A stretch of DNA of 64,000 nt, from positions 72,428 through 136,427 of the forward strand of contig CAWJRO010000016.1 of assembly GCA_963845285.1 (NCBI GenBank), in the 5' to 3' direction. This stretch comes from Methanobacterium_C sp963845285. Lineage in GTDB: Archaea; Methanobacteriota; Methanobacteria; Methanobacteriales; Methanobacteriaceae. Each line of letters opens with the position of its first letter. The stretch's first letter is position 1. The position numbers and the translations under genes are program-made. The notes under the pieces were generated by a model. The model was not told the DNA's origin. It ran no database searches and was given only the letters and a program-made list of their open reading frames with translations. Positions 53,767 to 62,391 of this stretch are shown piece by piece.

Positions 53767-54207
53767 CTACCTTCTTCGAGGGTTTTCAACTTCTGCTAAA
53801 AGCTTTTCTGCATGTGTTTTTGCAATTTCATACTTTCTTATGAGGCGTCGAAGTTCATCTGCAACTTCTGTTTCACCCATACGGATTCTACCTTCAACAT
53901 CTTGAAGTTCTGAAAACTCTTCACCTATTATGTTCATTTTTATGGCTTCAGGGCTAATGAATATCTGAATTTCTATGTCCTGGGAAATATCGTAGTACTT
54001 ACGAGGCCTTCCACGTTCTATTTTTTGAAATGATGAGCTTAATATTCCAAGTTCTTCCATTGCACGAAGGTGTTCTATGATTGCCTTTTGACCAACATCA
54101 AGTTCCCTTGATATCTCGCTTACAAAGCGTGGTTCTTCCCTTAAAAGGTTTAATATTTCCCTTCTAGTTTTACAGCCCATTACGTCAAGTATTTCTTCAA
54201 TATCCAT
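53767..54207 (-). CDS. ArsR-like HTH regulator, probable heat-shock regulator
   Basis: The 146-residue protein has an N-terminal winged helix (ILDVMGCKTRREILNLLREEPRFVSEISRELDVGQKAIIEHLRAMEELGILSS with the wing GRPRKYYDIS) and a C-terminal coiled-coil region (RIRMGETEVADELRRLIRKYEIAKTHAEKLLAEV) for dimerisation. It is divergent from grpE-dnaK-dnaJ, and a symmetric operator lies between them. The arrangement matches the regulator next to the chaperone genes in other Methanobacteriales; HSR1 of Archaeoglobus is an analogue. Repression of the chaperone operon is inferred. Confidence 0.88.
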   Translation of the reverse strand: MDIEEILDVMGCKTRREILNLLREEPRFVSEISRELDVGQKAIIEHLRAMEELGILSSSFQKIERGRPRKYYDISQDIEIQIFISPEAIKMNIIGEEFSELQDVEGRIRMGETEVADELRRLIRKYEIAKTHAEKLLAEVENPRRR

Positions 54208-54266
54208 TGTTTAACACTCAATTGTTTCTATAATTCTATTATTTGTTTTAATATTATAATTGTGCG

Positions 54267-54310
54267 AAAGGTTTATATAACCTTTGGTAACTATAATAGT
54301 TAAAGGTTAC
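54267..54310 (+). promoter_or_regulatory. Heat-shock operator with TATA box, upstream of grpE
   Basis: AAAGGTT (54267-54273), TATAT and AACCTTT (54279-54285) form an inverted repeat around the TATA box GTTTATATAAC. A second palindrome TAACTAT-A-ATAGTTA spans 54288-54302, followed by a third half site AAAGGTT (54302-54308). The sites cover the TATA box and the expected start near 54300, as expected for a repressor binding site, and lie about 60-100 bases from the start of the divergent regulator. Confidence 0.65.
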
Positions 54311-54342
54311 TGTTCTTTTTATACCAGATAAAAGGTGAATAA

Positions 54343-54876
54343 ATGACTGATAAACAAGAATTAGAAAAGTTAAAGAAAGATCTGAACCGTCTGGAATCCG
54401 AGATCGAAAAGAAAGACAAGAAAATTAAGGAAAAAGATGATGAGATCGCTAAAAAAGACGAGAAAGTGGAAGATTACAACGACCAGCTTCAGCGTCTTCA
54501 AGCCGACTTTGAAAATTATAAAAAACGATCAGAGAAGGACATGAAAGAATATGTTCAATACGCAAATGAACTTTTAATTTTAAAGGTTATAGATGCCTAT
54601 GAAGACCTTGGAAGAGCGTTGGAGGCTGATTCCAAAGACCTCAAGGATGGAGTTGAAATAATATACAAAAAACTCAAGGACATTCTCAAAGGGGAGGGGC
54701 TTTGTGAAATTAAAAGTGAAGGTGAAAAATTCGACCCATTCAAACATGAGGCCCTCATGGTTGAAGACAATGAAAACTACGACGATGATTTCATTATAGA
54801 AGAACTTGGAAAGGGATACACCCTGGGTCCTAAAGTTATCAAGTATTCAAAAGTTAAGGTCTGTAAAAAAAAGTGA
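54343..54876 (+). CDS. grpE: Nucleotide exchange factor GrpE
   Basis: The 177-residue protein has a long N-terminal charged coiled coil (residues 1-85, KKDKKIKEKDDEIAKKDEK), the four-helix region (LQADFENYKKRSEKD) and the C-terminal beta wing (GEKFDPFKHEALMVED, then EELGKGYTLGPKVIKYSKVKV). It releases ADP from DnaK. AAGGTGA precedes the ATG. Starts the grpE-dnaK-dnaJ cluster, a bacterial-type chaperone set found in mesophilic methanogens. Confidence 0.96.
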   Translation: MTDKQELEKLKKDLNRLESEIEKKDKKIKEKDDEIAKKDEKVEDYNDQLQRLQADFENYKKRSEKDMKEYVQYANELLILKVIDAYEDLGRALEADSKDLKDGVEIIYKKLKDILKGEGLCEIKSEGEKFDPFKHEALMVEDNENYDDDFIIEELGKGYTLGPKVIKYSKVKVCKKK

Positions 54877-54884
54877 GATCAACG

Positions 54885-54938
54885 GTACCAAAAAGTACTT
54901 AAAAAAGAAAAGTACTTAAAAAAAGTACAAAAAGGTAC
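54885..54938. other. Cluster of five GTAC sites between grpE and dnaK
   Basis: Five GTAC tetramers lie within 54 bases (54885, 54895, 54912, 54925, 54935), each in poly-A context, in the 192-base grpE-dnaK gap. They may be a product of local slippage or a binding array; function unknown. Confidence 0.4.
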
Positions 54939-55068
54939 AAAAAATCTGAAAAACTCACGTTGATAAATTTAAAGACCAAGTTTGGAAAAAAATAATCTCG
55001 TGGAAAAAAATATTTAAATTTTATGAAAAAGTTATAAAAAAAGGTATTTTAATTAAGAGGTGAATTTA

Positions 55069-56943
55069 ATGGCTAAGACAGAAAAAATAATAGGTATAGA
55101 CCTGGGTACAAGTAACTCAGCAGCAGCCGTCTTAATTGGTGGAAAACCAACCATCATACCAAGTGCAGAAGGCGCAACACAGTACGGTAAAGCATTCCCA
55201 AGTTACGTAGCATTTACAAAGGATGGACAAAGATTAGTAGGTGAACCTGCAAGAAGACAGGCAGTTACAAACCCAGAACAGACCATAAGTGCCATAAAAA
55301 GGAGTATGGGAACAGATTATAAGATCAAAATTATGGGTAAGGAGTACACTCCACAGGAGATATCATCCTTCATCCTCCAGAAAATAAAAAAGGACGCAGA
55401 ATCATTCCTCGGTGAAACTGTAAACAAAGCAGTGATAACAGTTCCTGCATACTTCAACGACAACCAGAGAACAGCAACCAAAGATGCAGGCACAATAGCA
55501 GGCCTTGATGTTGTACGTCTTGTTAACGAGCCAACGGCAGCAAGTCTGGCCTATGGTGTGGACAAAGCAGAAGATGAAGAACTTGAAATACTTGTATTTG
55601 ATTTCGGTGGAGGAACACTGGACGTTACAATAATGGAATTCGGAGGAGGAGTTTTCGAGGTTAAATCCACAAGCGGTGACACCAGACTCGGTGGAACAGA
55701 TATGGATAACACCATAATGAAACACCTTGCCGGAGAATTTAAACAGGACACAGGCGTGGACCTGATGGATGATGACCAGGCAGTTCAGAGACTCAGAGAA
55801 GCATCAGAGAAGGCCAAAATAGAACTTTCAACCACCTTAACAGCCGATATCAACCTTCCTTTCATAACAGCAACTCAAGACGGCCCTAAACACCTTACAT
55901 CAACACTCCAAAGGGCAGAACTGGAAAAATTGGTTGACCCAATCATCAAAAAATGTTCAGGACCTCTTGAACAGGCATTATCAGGTGCTAAAATGAGCAA
56001 ATCCGATATCGATAAAATAATACTCGTTGGAGGACCAACAAGGATGCCTGCTGTCCAAAAATTCGTTGAAAAATTCATAGGCAAAACAGTTGAAAGGGGA
56101 ATAGACCCAATGGAATGTGTGGCAATGGGAGCTGCAATCCAAGGAGGAGTCATGGCAGGTGAGGTTAAAGACCTTGTTCTTCTCGATGTTACACCACTAT
56201 CACTGGGTATAGAAACCATGGGACAGGTTTTCACCAAGTTAATTGAAAGAAACACCACCATACCAACCAAGAAAAGTCAGATATTTACTACAGCAGCAGA
56301 TAGCCAGCCATCAGTGGATATACACGTATTGCAGGGTGAAAGGCCAATGGCGCCTGACAACACAACACTTGGAAGATTCCAGCTTGTTGGAATTCCACCA
56401 GCCCCAAGGGGAACCCCACAAATTGAAGTTACATTCGATATAGATGCCAATGGTATCATGAATGTTTCAGCAAAGGATACGGGAACAGGTAAAGAACAAA
56501 AAGTCACAATAACCGCTCCAAACAAATTATCCAAGGAAGAAATTGACAAAAAGGTCAAAGAAGCAGAGCAGCACGCAGAAGAAGACAAGAAAAAACAGGA
56601 AGAAATTGAAGTCAGGAATAACGCAGATTCAATGATCTATACTTCAGAGAAAACTCTGGAAGAACTCGGAGACAAAGTGGACGCTGACAAAAAATCCAAA
56701 ATTGAGGAACTGGTTAAAGAGTTAAGGGAACTTGCAACTGGTGATGACCTGGCAGCAATCAAAGCCAAAACCGAAGAACTGACAAAAACTGTGCAGGAAG
56801 TTGGAGCAGCTATCTACCAACAAGCTCAACAGGCACAGGCTCAAGCACAACAGGAAGGCGAAAGTGCCCAAGGTCCTGAAGATGCAGACAAAAAAAAGGA
56901 TGACGACGACACCGTAGATGCTGACTATAAAGTCAAAGACTGA
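55069..56943 (+). CDS. dnaK: Molecular chaperone DnaK (Hsp70)
   Basis: The 624-residue protein starts at the ATG 55069, preceded by GAGGTGA; an in-frame upstream GTG sits inside that signal. The nucleotide-binding domain shows GIDLGTSNSAAAV, DFGGGTLDVTI and ILVGGPTRMPAVQ. The linker is VLLDVTPLSLG, and the substrate-binding domain has the IPTKKSQIFTTA start and an acidic Gln-rich tail (QQAQQAQAQAQQEGES). ATP-driven folding of client proteins with GrpE and DnaJ. The TSNSAAAV form lacks the extra segment of proteobacterial DnaK, as in Gram-positive and archaeal proteins. Confidence 0.97.
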   Translation: MAKTEKIIGIDLGTSNSAAAVLIGGKPTIIPSAEGATQYGKAFPSYVAFTKDGQRLVGEPARRQAVTNPEQTISAIKRSMGTDYKIKIMGKEYTPQEISSFILQKIKKDAESFLGETVNKAVITVPAYFNDNQRTATKDAGTIAGLDVVRLVNEPTAASLAYGVDKAEDEELEILVFDFGGGTLDVTIMEFGGGVFEVKSTSGDTRLGGTDMDNTIMKHLAGEFKQDTGVDLMDDDQAVQRLREASEKAKIELSTTLTADINLPFITATQDGPKHLTSTLQRAELEKLVDPIIKKCSGPLEQALSGAKMSKSDIDKIILVGGPTRMPAVQKFVEKFIGKTVERGIDPMECVAMGAAIQGGVMAGEVKDLVLLDVTPLSLGIETMGQVFTKLIERNTTIPTKKSQIFTTAADSQPSVDIHVLQGERPMAPDNTTLGRFQLVGIPPAPRGTPQIEVTFDIDANGIMNVSAKDTGTGKEQKVTITAPNKLSKEEIDKKVKEAEQHAEEDKKKQEEIEVRNNADSMIYTSEKTLEELGDKVDADKKSKIEELVKELRELATGDDLAAIKAKTEELTKTVQEVGAAIYQQAQQAQAQAQQEGESAQGPEDADKKKDDDDTVDADYKVKD

Positions 56944-57253
56944 ACTTAATCCAGTGAAAAAAATAAAGTAAAGTGAGGATAATCCTTACTTTATACTTTA
57001 ATTTATTAAATTTTTGAATTAGTCACCAAATGATAACTCCAAGTTGAATTTGATGAAATTTGTCAGTGAATTAGATTTATCAGGAAATTATATTTTTATT
57101 TTTATCAATTTATAACAATGAATACGTTTAATTTTTTAATGCTCATAAACTAATATTCATAACGTTGAATAAAATATAAGTTACCCAATTATCATAGAAT
57201 TTTAAAATTACAATAAATTCTTAGTAAATGAAAATTTTGAGGTTAAGATTATA
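56944..57253. other. dnaK-dnaJ intergenic region
   Basis: The 310-base AT-rich spacer contains AAGTGAGGATAATCCTTACTTTA at 56975-56995, an imperfect inverted repeat followed by T-rich DNA that can act as terminator or processing site. TATA-like DNA (AAAATATAAG) at 57171 could start a separate dnaJ transcript. No gene is seen. Confidence 0.4.
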
Positions 57254-58423
57254 ATGGCAGAAAAGCGTGATTATTATGAAGTCCTCGGGGTTAAGAAGGA
57301 CGCAGATAAGAAGGAAATTAAAAGTGCCTATCGTAAATTGGCAATGAAATACCACCCTGATGTGAGCGACGACCCTGAATGTACAGAAAAATTCAAGGAA
57401 CTGAGTGAAGCCTACGCAGTCCTCTCAGACGAGGACAAAAGATCAAAATATGATCAGTACGGCCACGCAGGCATGAACGGATTCTCACAAGAGGATATAT
57501 TCAACAACGTAAACTTTGAAGACATTTTCAGAGGCTTCGGATTTGGAGGAGGCAGTGGTGGAGGAAGCAGCGGAGGAGGATTTGACTCCATATTTGACCT
57601 TTTTGGATTTGGAGGAGGCAGAAAGAACGGTCCCCGTCAGGGTGATGACATTGCCTACGACTTGAAGATCACACTTGAAGAAGCTGCAACAGGCATTGAA
57701 AGGGATATTGAAGTACCCCACAAGAAGACTTGCCCACATTGTAACGGTTCAAAGGCTGAACCTGGAAGTAACATCAAAACCTGTGAAACTTGCGGTGGAA
57801 CAGGACAGGTTCGCCATGTTAACAACACCCCACTGGGTCAGTTTGCAACTGTAAAGCCCTGCAGTGTCTGTAGAGGTGAAGGAAAAATAATAGAAACACC
57901 CTGCAAAGAATGTCATGGAAAGGGCATAATAAGGAAAAAAAGCACCATTCATATTACAATACCTCCTGGAGTTGACAATGACAACCGTCTGCGCGTTCCT
58001 GGTGAAGGGGATGTTGGTGCAAGGGGAGGACCACCTGGAGATCTCTACGTGATTATAAGGGTTAAAGAACACAAACTTTTCAAACGTGAAGAAGCAAACC
58101 TCACCTATCAAATGCCAATAAGCTTTGTTCAGGCATCTCTTGGAGATACTATTGAGGCACCAACACTTGATGGTGCTGTGGAACTCAAAATACCCGCAGG
58201 AACTCAAACAGGTACATCATTCCGTATAAAAGGTCAGGGTATGCCTCATATGCGTTGGAATGGTAAAGGAAATCTTTATGTTAAGGTTAAGATCGTGACT
58301 CCAAAGAAGCTCAGCCCGAAACAGAAGGAACTTCTACAGGAATTTGCAGACATAAGCGGTGATGAGATCTACGCCGAAGAAAAGGGGTTGTTTGATAAGT
58401 TTAAAGACGTAATAAGTCATTGA
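57254..58423 (+). CDS. dnaJ: Chaperone DnaJ (Hsp40, class I)
   Basis: The 389-residue protein has a J domain (residues 4-70) with the HPD motif in KYHPDVSDD, a Gly/Phe-rich region (FGFGGGSGGGSSGGG), the zinc region with four C-x2-C-x-G-x-G motifs (CPHCNGSK, CETCGGTG, CSVCRGEG, CKECHGKG) and C-terminal substrate domains (IPPGVDNDNRLRVPGEGD). It stimulates DnaK ATPase and passes substrates to it. The ATG at 57254 follows GAGGTTAAG. Complete class I protein. Confidence 0.97.
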   Translation: MAEKRDYYEVLGVKKDADKKEIKSAYRKLAMKYHPDVSDDPECTEKFKELSEAYAVLSDEDKRSKYDQYGHAGMNGFSQEDIFNNVNFEDIFRGFGFGGGSGGGSSGGGFDSIFDLFGFGGGRKNGPRQGDDIAYDLKITLEEAATGIERDIEVPHKKTCPHCNGSKAEPGSNIKTCETCGGTGQVRHVNNTPLGQFATVKPCSVCRGEGKIIETPCKECHGKGIIRKKSTIHITIPPGVDNDNRLRVPGEGDVGARGGPPGDLYVIIRVKEHKLFKREEANLTYQMPISFVQASLGDTIEAPTLDGAVELKIPAGTQTGTSFRIKGQGMPHMRWNGKGNLYVKVKIVTPKKLSPKQKELLQEFADISGDEIYAEEKGLFDKFKDVISH

Positions 58424-58432
58424 ACACAACCC

Positions 58433-58581
58433 TTTTACTTTTTTTACTTTTACTTTTTTTTGAATTTCAAAATTTCATCTGAAAATTTCATCTGAATTAT
58501 AGGTTTCTTTGAGATATTTTCTTTTTTTTGAGATCTTTTTTTTGGTTTTTTAAGATGTTTTTTAAGATGTTTTTTGAGATG
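58433..58581 (+). terminator. T-rich terminator region with a 12-bp tandem repeat
   Basis: T-rich stretches follow dnaJ (58433-58457 and 58515-58545). They end in three tandem 12-bp units TTTTTTAAGATG, TTTTTTAAGATG and TTTTTTGAGATG (58546-58581), in a convergent gap. Runs of T are sufficient for archaeal termination. Confidence 0.6.
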
Positions 58582-58589
58582 TTTGAGAT

Positions 58590-59545
58590 TCAATGAACTT
58601 CAGGCAATACTTCTTCTTTACAAAATTCAATGAACTCTTCCTGATTGTTACCTATTTGCTGGATGCATATACGGTCAAAACCAGCATCTATGTTCCTTTT
58701 TATTTTATCTATATGTAACTGTGGGTCGGGACCGCAAGGCATCCTTTCAGGTATATCCTCTTTTCTCGCATTTTTTACAAGTTCTTCAAAGTGTGTTTGT
58801 GTCGGGATATCCCAGCTTAAACTTCCTTTAATAACCATTAAGGGCCAGTACTTGTAAACCAGGCCCATAGCTTTTTTTTCAGTTTCTGCCCAGCTGATTG
58901 AAATTTCAGAGTAGCTGGGTTTGTCCTTTCCACCTGTTTTTTTAAATATGTCCAGCAGCTCTTTTTTCCCACCACTTACAATTAGCCCATCCCCATTATT
59001 TCCAGCAGCAGTAGCAGCTATTGGTCCATCTGCAGCCATGTAAATGGGTGGGAGTTCTTCAGGGAGTGTGTAAATTTGTGCATTTTCAACATGGTAATAA
59101 TAACCTTCATAATCTTGCATTCCACCTTGCCACAGCGTTCTGATAACATCTACTGCTTCTGTGAGCATATCGATTCTTATAGGTGCTGGGGCCAGTGATC
59201 ACCGTATATATGTTCGTTCAGATTCTCCCCTGAACCTACCCCGAAAATAAACCTACCGGGCATCATTGAAGCTATAGTAGCTACAGCCTGAGCTACCAGT
59301 GCCGAGTGTTGTCTGATCGTTGGGCATGTGACTCCTGTCATCAGACCTAGATCTTCTGTTACCTGAGATATGGCACCTAGTGTGCTCCAGACAAATGGAC
59401 TGTTGCCCTGATTGCTGATCCATGGATGGTAATGGTCTGATATGCTGGCAAAGTCAAATTCTGCTTTTTCAGCAAGTTCAGCATAATGAACAAGTTCTAA
59501 AGGTCCAAATACTTCACTTGCAAGTTTAAAACCAATTTCTACCAT
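58590..59545 (-). pseudogene. F420-dependent LLM-class oxidoreductase, split by one frameshift
   Basis: The N-terminal part (MVEIGFKLASEVFGPLELVHYAELAEKAEFDFASISDHYHPW, then TGVTCPTIRQHSALVAQAVATIASMMPGRFIFGVGSGENLNEHIYGD) and the C-terminal part (LTEAVDVIRTLWQGG, then PPIYMAADGP and a final GFDRICIQQIG) form one luciferase-like TIM barrel of about 318 residues, close to F420-dependent glucose-6-phosphate dehydrogenase-type proteins. The frame breaks at WP in GGGG (59188-59191, plus strand). One more base restores WPPAPIRIDML. GGAGG precedes the ATG at 59545. Very recent inactivation or a base-call error. Confidence 0.85.
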
Positions 59546-59795
59546 ATTGTATACCTCCAGAATTTTCTAAAGAACTGTTAAAGATTCATCAAACTTAAGG
59601 GATACCAATCAATATTTTAAAAATCAATGAAATGAGTTTTTAAAGGATTTAATGATATAATTATGTAAAATATTATTATTATCTGTTTCGTGATCCTCAA
59701 AAAAAACATTGACAATGATTGTTTCCTAACGCACTATCATTAATAATAAAAATATATCTGTTTATAACAACAGACATTATGGTAATGGTGATCTT

Positions 59796-61136
59796 ATGGA
59801 TGAAGATATTAAAAATCGATGGTGGATATTTCCAGGATTTAAAATAGAAACCATGGTCACAGGATTGGATCTGCCTGTAAACATCACATTTGTCCCCAAA
59901 CCAACTGATAAACCAGATTACCCTCTTTTATACGTTACAGAACTGTACGGGAACATCAAAGCAATTACCAACGATTGGACTGTACATACATATGCTGAAA
60001 ATCTCTTAAACTACGAACCAAACTATGAATTTCCTGGAACTGGGGAATCTGGAGTAACAGGGATCTGTGTTGAACCTGAAACCGGTGATCTATTTGTATC
60101 AATGATCTACGAAGATGATGGGGATATAAAAAATAAACTCGTGAGAACTAAAAGTAAAAGCGGGCTGAAAATGGATTCAATTGAGACCATAATTGAGAAT
60201 ATACCTTCAATTAAGGCTGCTCATCAGATTCAGGCGGTTAGTGTAGGATTTGATGGTAAATTGTACGTGAACCTTGGGGAAGGTATGATCAATCCTGAGG
60301 TTGCTCAAGACGATACTGAACTTCGAGGTAAGGTTTTAAGGATGAACCTTGATGGTAGCATACCCGAAGACAACCCTGATCCAAACAGCCCCATTTACGC
60401 CAAGGGTTTCAGAAATCCCTTCGGTGCTGTATGGCGTGAAAGCGACAAATCACTTTATATAAGTGATAACGGACCCGCCTACGATGACAGGGTCGCTAAA
60501 GTGGAACCTGGTAAAAACTATGGTTGGCCTGAAAGTATGCGAAAAAACTCACTCTTCTGGACGCATTTAAGCCAGGGCATAACAGCCCTTGATTTTATGC
60601 AGAACGAAGAATTTCCATTCGAATACGATGACGAACTTTTTGTGGCATTTTTTGGTGGCGCGTATGTAAAGGGCCCCGGTGTAAAGGGAAAAATGATAGT
60701 TAAGATAAGGGTCAACAAGGATACTTCAGGGGTTAACTCTTTTGATGTGTTTGTCAGGTACACCGGAGAAAATGCTGCAAGTCCCTGTGGAATAGCCTTT
60801 GGACCGGGAGGACTTTATTTTACAGATCTGCACGGTGAAGGAAATGGGCAGGCACGCGCTCCCAGTGGGAATCTGTTCAAAGTTAGCTCCATAATCAAGG
60901 CTGAAGGTGAGATACTGGTCCCTTATACCAGAGAAAATACTGATAAATGCCTCTGCCCAGGATGTCCAACCTGTAACGGATACATGGGTAACCGGAATGA
61001 ACGTCTTTTCTGCGCTGGTGGAAAAACTGAATGTGACCCTGAAAAAAAGGGTTGTTTATGTGGTGAATGTCCTGTTCAGGGCGAATATGGATTGTTAGAT
61101 TTTTACTACTGTGCTGAGGGTGCTGCCAAAAAGTGA
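59796..61136 (+). CDS. PQQ-type sugar dehydrogenase-like beta-propeller with C-terminal DUF2769
   Basis: Residues about 10-370 are a six-bladed glucose/sorbosone dehydrogenase-like propeller (ITFVPKPTDKPDYPLLYVTELYG, then GLRGKVLRMNLDGSIPEDNPD-type calcium loop, then YAKGFRNPFGAVW, ISDNGPAYDDRV and KNYGWPES). Residues about 388-446 are a DUF2769 cysteine-rich domain (C-x-CPGCPTC, then FCAGGKTEC, then KKGCLCGECPV) frequent in methanogens and probably metal- or cluster-binding. There is no signal peptide, so it is cytoplasmic. The fusion is unusual; methanogens are not known to make PQQ, so the propeller may use another cofactor or none. GGTGA precedes the ATG. Confidence 0.85.
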   Translation: MDEDIKNRWWIFPGFKIETMVTGLDLPVNITFVPKPTDKPDYPLLYVTELYGNIKAITNDWTVHTYAENLLNYEPNYEFPGTGESGVTGICVEPETGDLFVSMIYEDDGDIKNKLVRTKSKSGLKMDSIETIIENIPSIKAAHQIQAVSVGFDGKLYVNLGEGMINPEVAQDDTELRGKVLRMNLDGSIPEDNPDPNSPIYAKGFRNPFGAVWRESDKSLYISDNGPAYDDRVAKVEPGKNYGWPESMRKNSLFWTHLSQGITALDFMQNEEFPFEYDDELFVAFFGGAYVKGPGVKGKMIVKIRVNKDTSGVNSFDVFVRYTGENAASPCGIAFGPGGLYFTDLHGEGNGQARAPSGNLFKVSSIIKAEGEILVPYTRENTDKCLCPGCPTCNGYMGNRNERLFCAGGKTECDPEKKGCLCGECPVQGEYGLLDFYYCAEGAAKK

Positions 61137-61167
61137 GGTTAAATCCTGAAAAAATTTTCAAATTACC

Positions 61168-61274
61168 AAGGCTGTCTCATGATTACTTTTGACATGTATA
61201 ATTTTGCTTATTTTTGAATTTAAAGCTTTATTTATCCTTATTTTTTTGCAAATTCTGAACTATGGGGCAGCCTC
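61168..61274 (-). mobile_element. MITE copy 6
   Basis: The 107-bp element has a left end AAGGCTGTCTCATGATT (first base changed) and right end (inward) GAGGCTGCCCCATAG; TACC occurs on both flanks. Inverted relative to copies 1, 3, 4 and 5. It lies in the gap 61137-61597 after the dehydrogenase gene; the rest of that gap holds T-rich DNA and the padR promoter. Confidence 0.84.
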
Positions 61275-61451
61275 TACCCTAAAAAAGGGTTTTTACTAAG
61301 TTCAAGGACCAAAAAGACCATTGAACTTCTATTTTTATATTTCTTCAAATTTTTTTTGAATTTCTTAATTTGATTCAATTATAAATAAACCCCAATTATA
61401 AAACTTTCAAACCTCTTTTTTTGTTACGATCCACAAAATCATACCCCAAAC

Positions 61452-61490
61452 TTTATATAGTACTAAGAGATAATATCGACTAGTCGATAT
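61452..61490 (+). promoter_or_regulatory. TATA box and perfect 18-bp palindromic operator of the PadR/ABC operon
   Basis: TTTATATAG (61452-61460) is a TATA box. ATATCGACTAGTCGATAT (61473-61490) is a perfect palindrome lying over the predicted start site. A further half site ATATCGACT occurs at 61571-61579, just before the regulator's start codon. A dimeric PadR bound here would block its own operon. Confidence 0.7.
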
Positions 61491-61597
61491 CGGAAACTTG
61501 ATATTGTGGTTGTACCTAATTGAACATAAGAAATATTAAAGTTTCTACTCAATATCAAATTAAAAATATCATATCGACTTAGAGGCACTGATGCAAT

Positions 61598-62215
61598 ATG
61601 TGGGATAGAAAAAACTGGTGGGATAAAGAAAACTGGAAAAATTATCACAAAGAATTTCATGAAAGATTAGAACAGTTCGCGGAACTTGGAGTCTTAAGAA
61701 CATGGATACTTTACGTCTTGACCCATGGTCCGAAAAATGGTGTGGAGATCATGGATGCAATTGAGAAGATGCATAATGCATTCCATGAAAAGGACATTAA
61801 AAACCACCAACACAACCCATTTGAACCTAAACGTTTTGAAAGAACAGAATCAACCTTTAAGGGCCACCACCATGAACATGGAAAACACGCTTCTTGGAGA
61901 CCATCTCCAGGATCAATATATCCAATGTTAAGTAAAATGGTAGAAGAAGATTTGATAAACAAAATGGAAGATGGGCGGTATGAGCTAACTTTAACAGGAC
62001 AAAAAACAATTAATAAATTATTCAAACATTTCCCGGCCCCATATGAAGATGCTGATCAAGACACCTTCAAAGTAGAAGGTGTTTTAACAAAAATCAGTAC
62101 CTACATTTCTTATCTTGAAGATATTGGGGAAGATAAATTGATTTCCCACCAATCGCAAATAGATATACTGATTGAAAGGCTCAAAAAGATAGAAGAATCA
62201 CTCAAAAAGGAGTAG
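61598..62215 (+). CDS. PadR family regulator with histidine-rich insertion
   Basis: The 205-residue protein has an extended aromatic/charged N-terminus (MWDRKNWWDKENWKNY), then the PadR winged helix (VLRTWILYVLTHGPKNGVEIMDAIEK) interrupted by an insertion of about 35 residues containing KGHHHEHGKH (residues 88-97), then SWRPSPGSIYPMLSKMVEEDLINK and a C-terminal coiled dimerisation helix. The insertion could bind a metal. It lies 176 bases upstream of the ABC ATPase gene in the same direction, with a palindromic operator upstream, so it probably represses the exporter operon. Confidence 0.88.
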   Translation: MWDRKNWWDKENWKNYHKEFHERLEQFAELGVLRTWILYVLTHGPKNGVEIMDAIEKMHNAFHEKDIKNHQHNPFEPKRFERTESTFKGHHHEHGKHASWRPSPGSIYPMLSKMVEEDLINKMEDGRYELTLTGQKTINKLFKHFPAPYEDADQDTFKVEGVLTKISTYISYLEDIGEDKLISHQSQIDILIERLKKIEESLKKE

Positions 62216-62391
62216 GTTAAGATTAATTAGATTAATTAGATCGTTTCACAGAGCCTAAATTTTCATTCATCTGTGATAAACCCTTAAAACAATTTTCTAT
62301 ACTTTATTTCTTTGTTTTTGGATTAGTTTAGCCATAGTTAGCTACGGCTATCTCCATAAACATGGACCATCCATTTAAATAGGAGAAAAAA

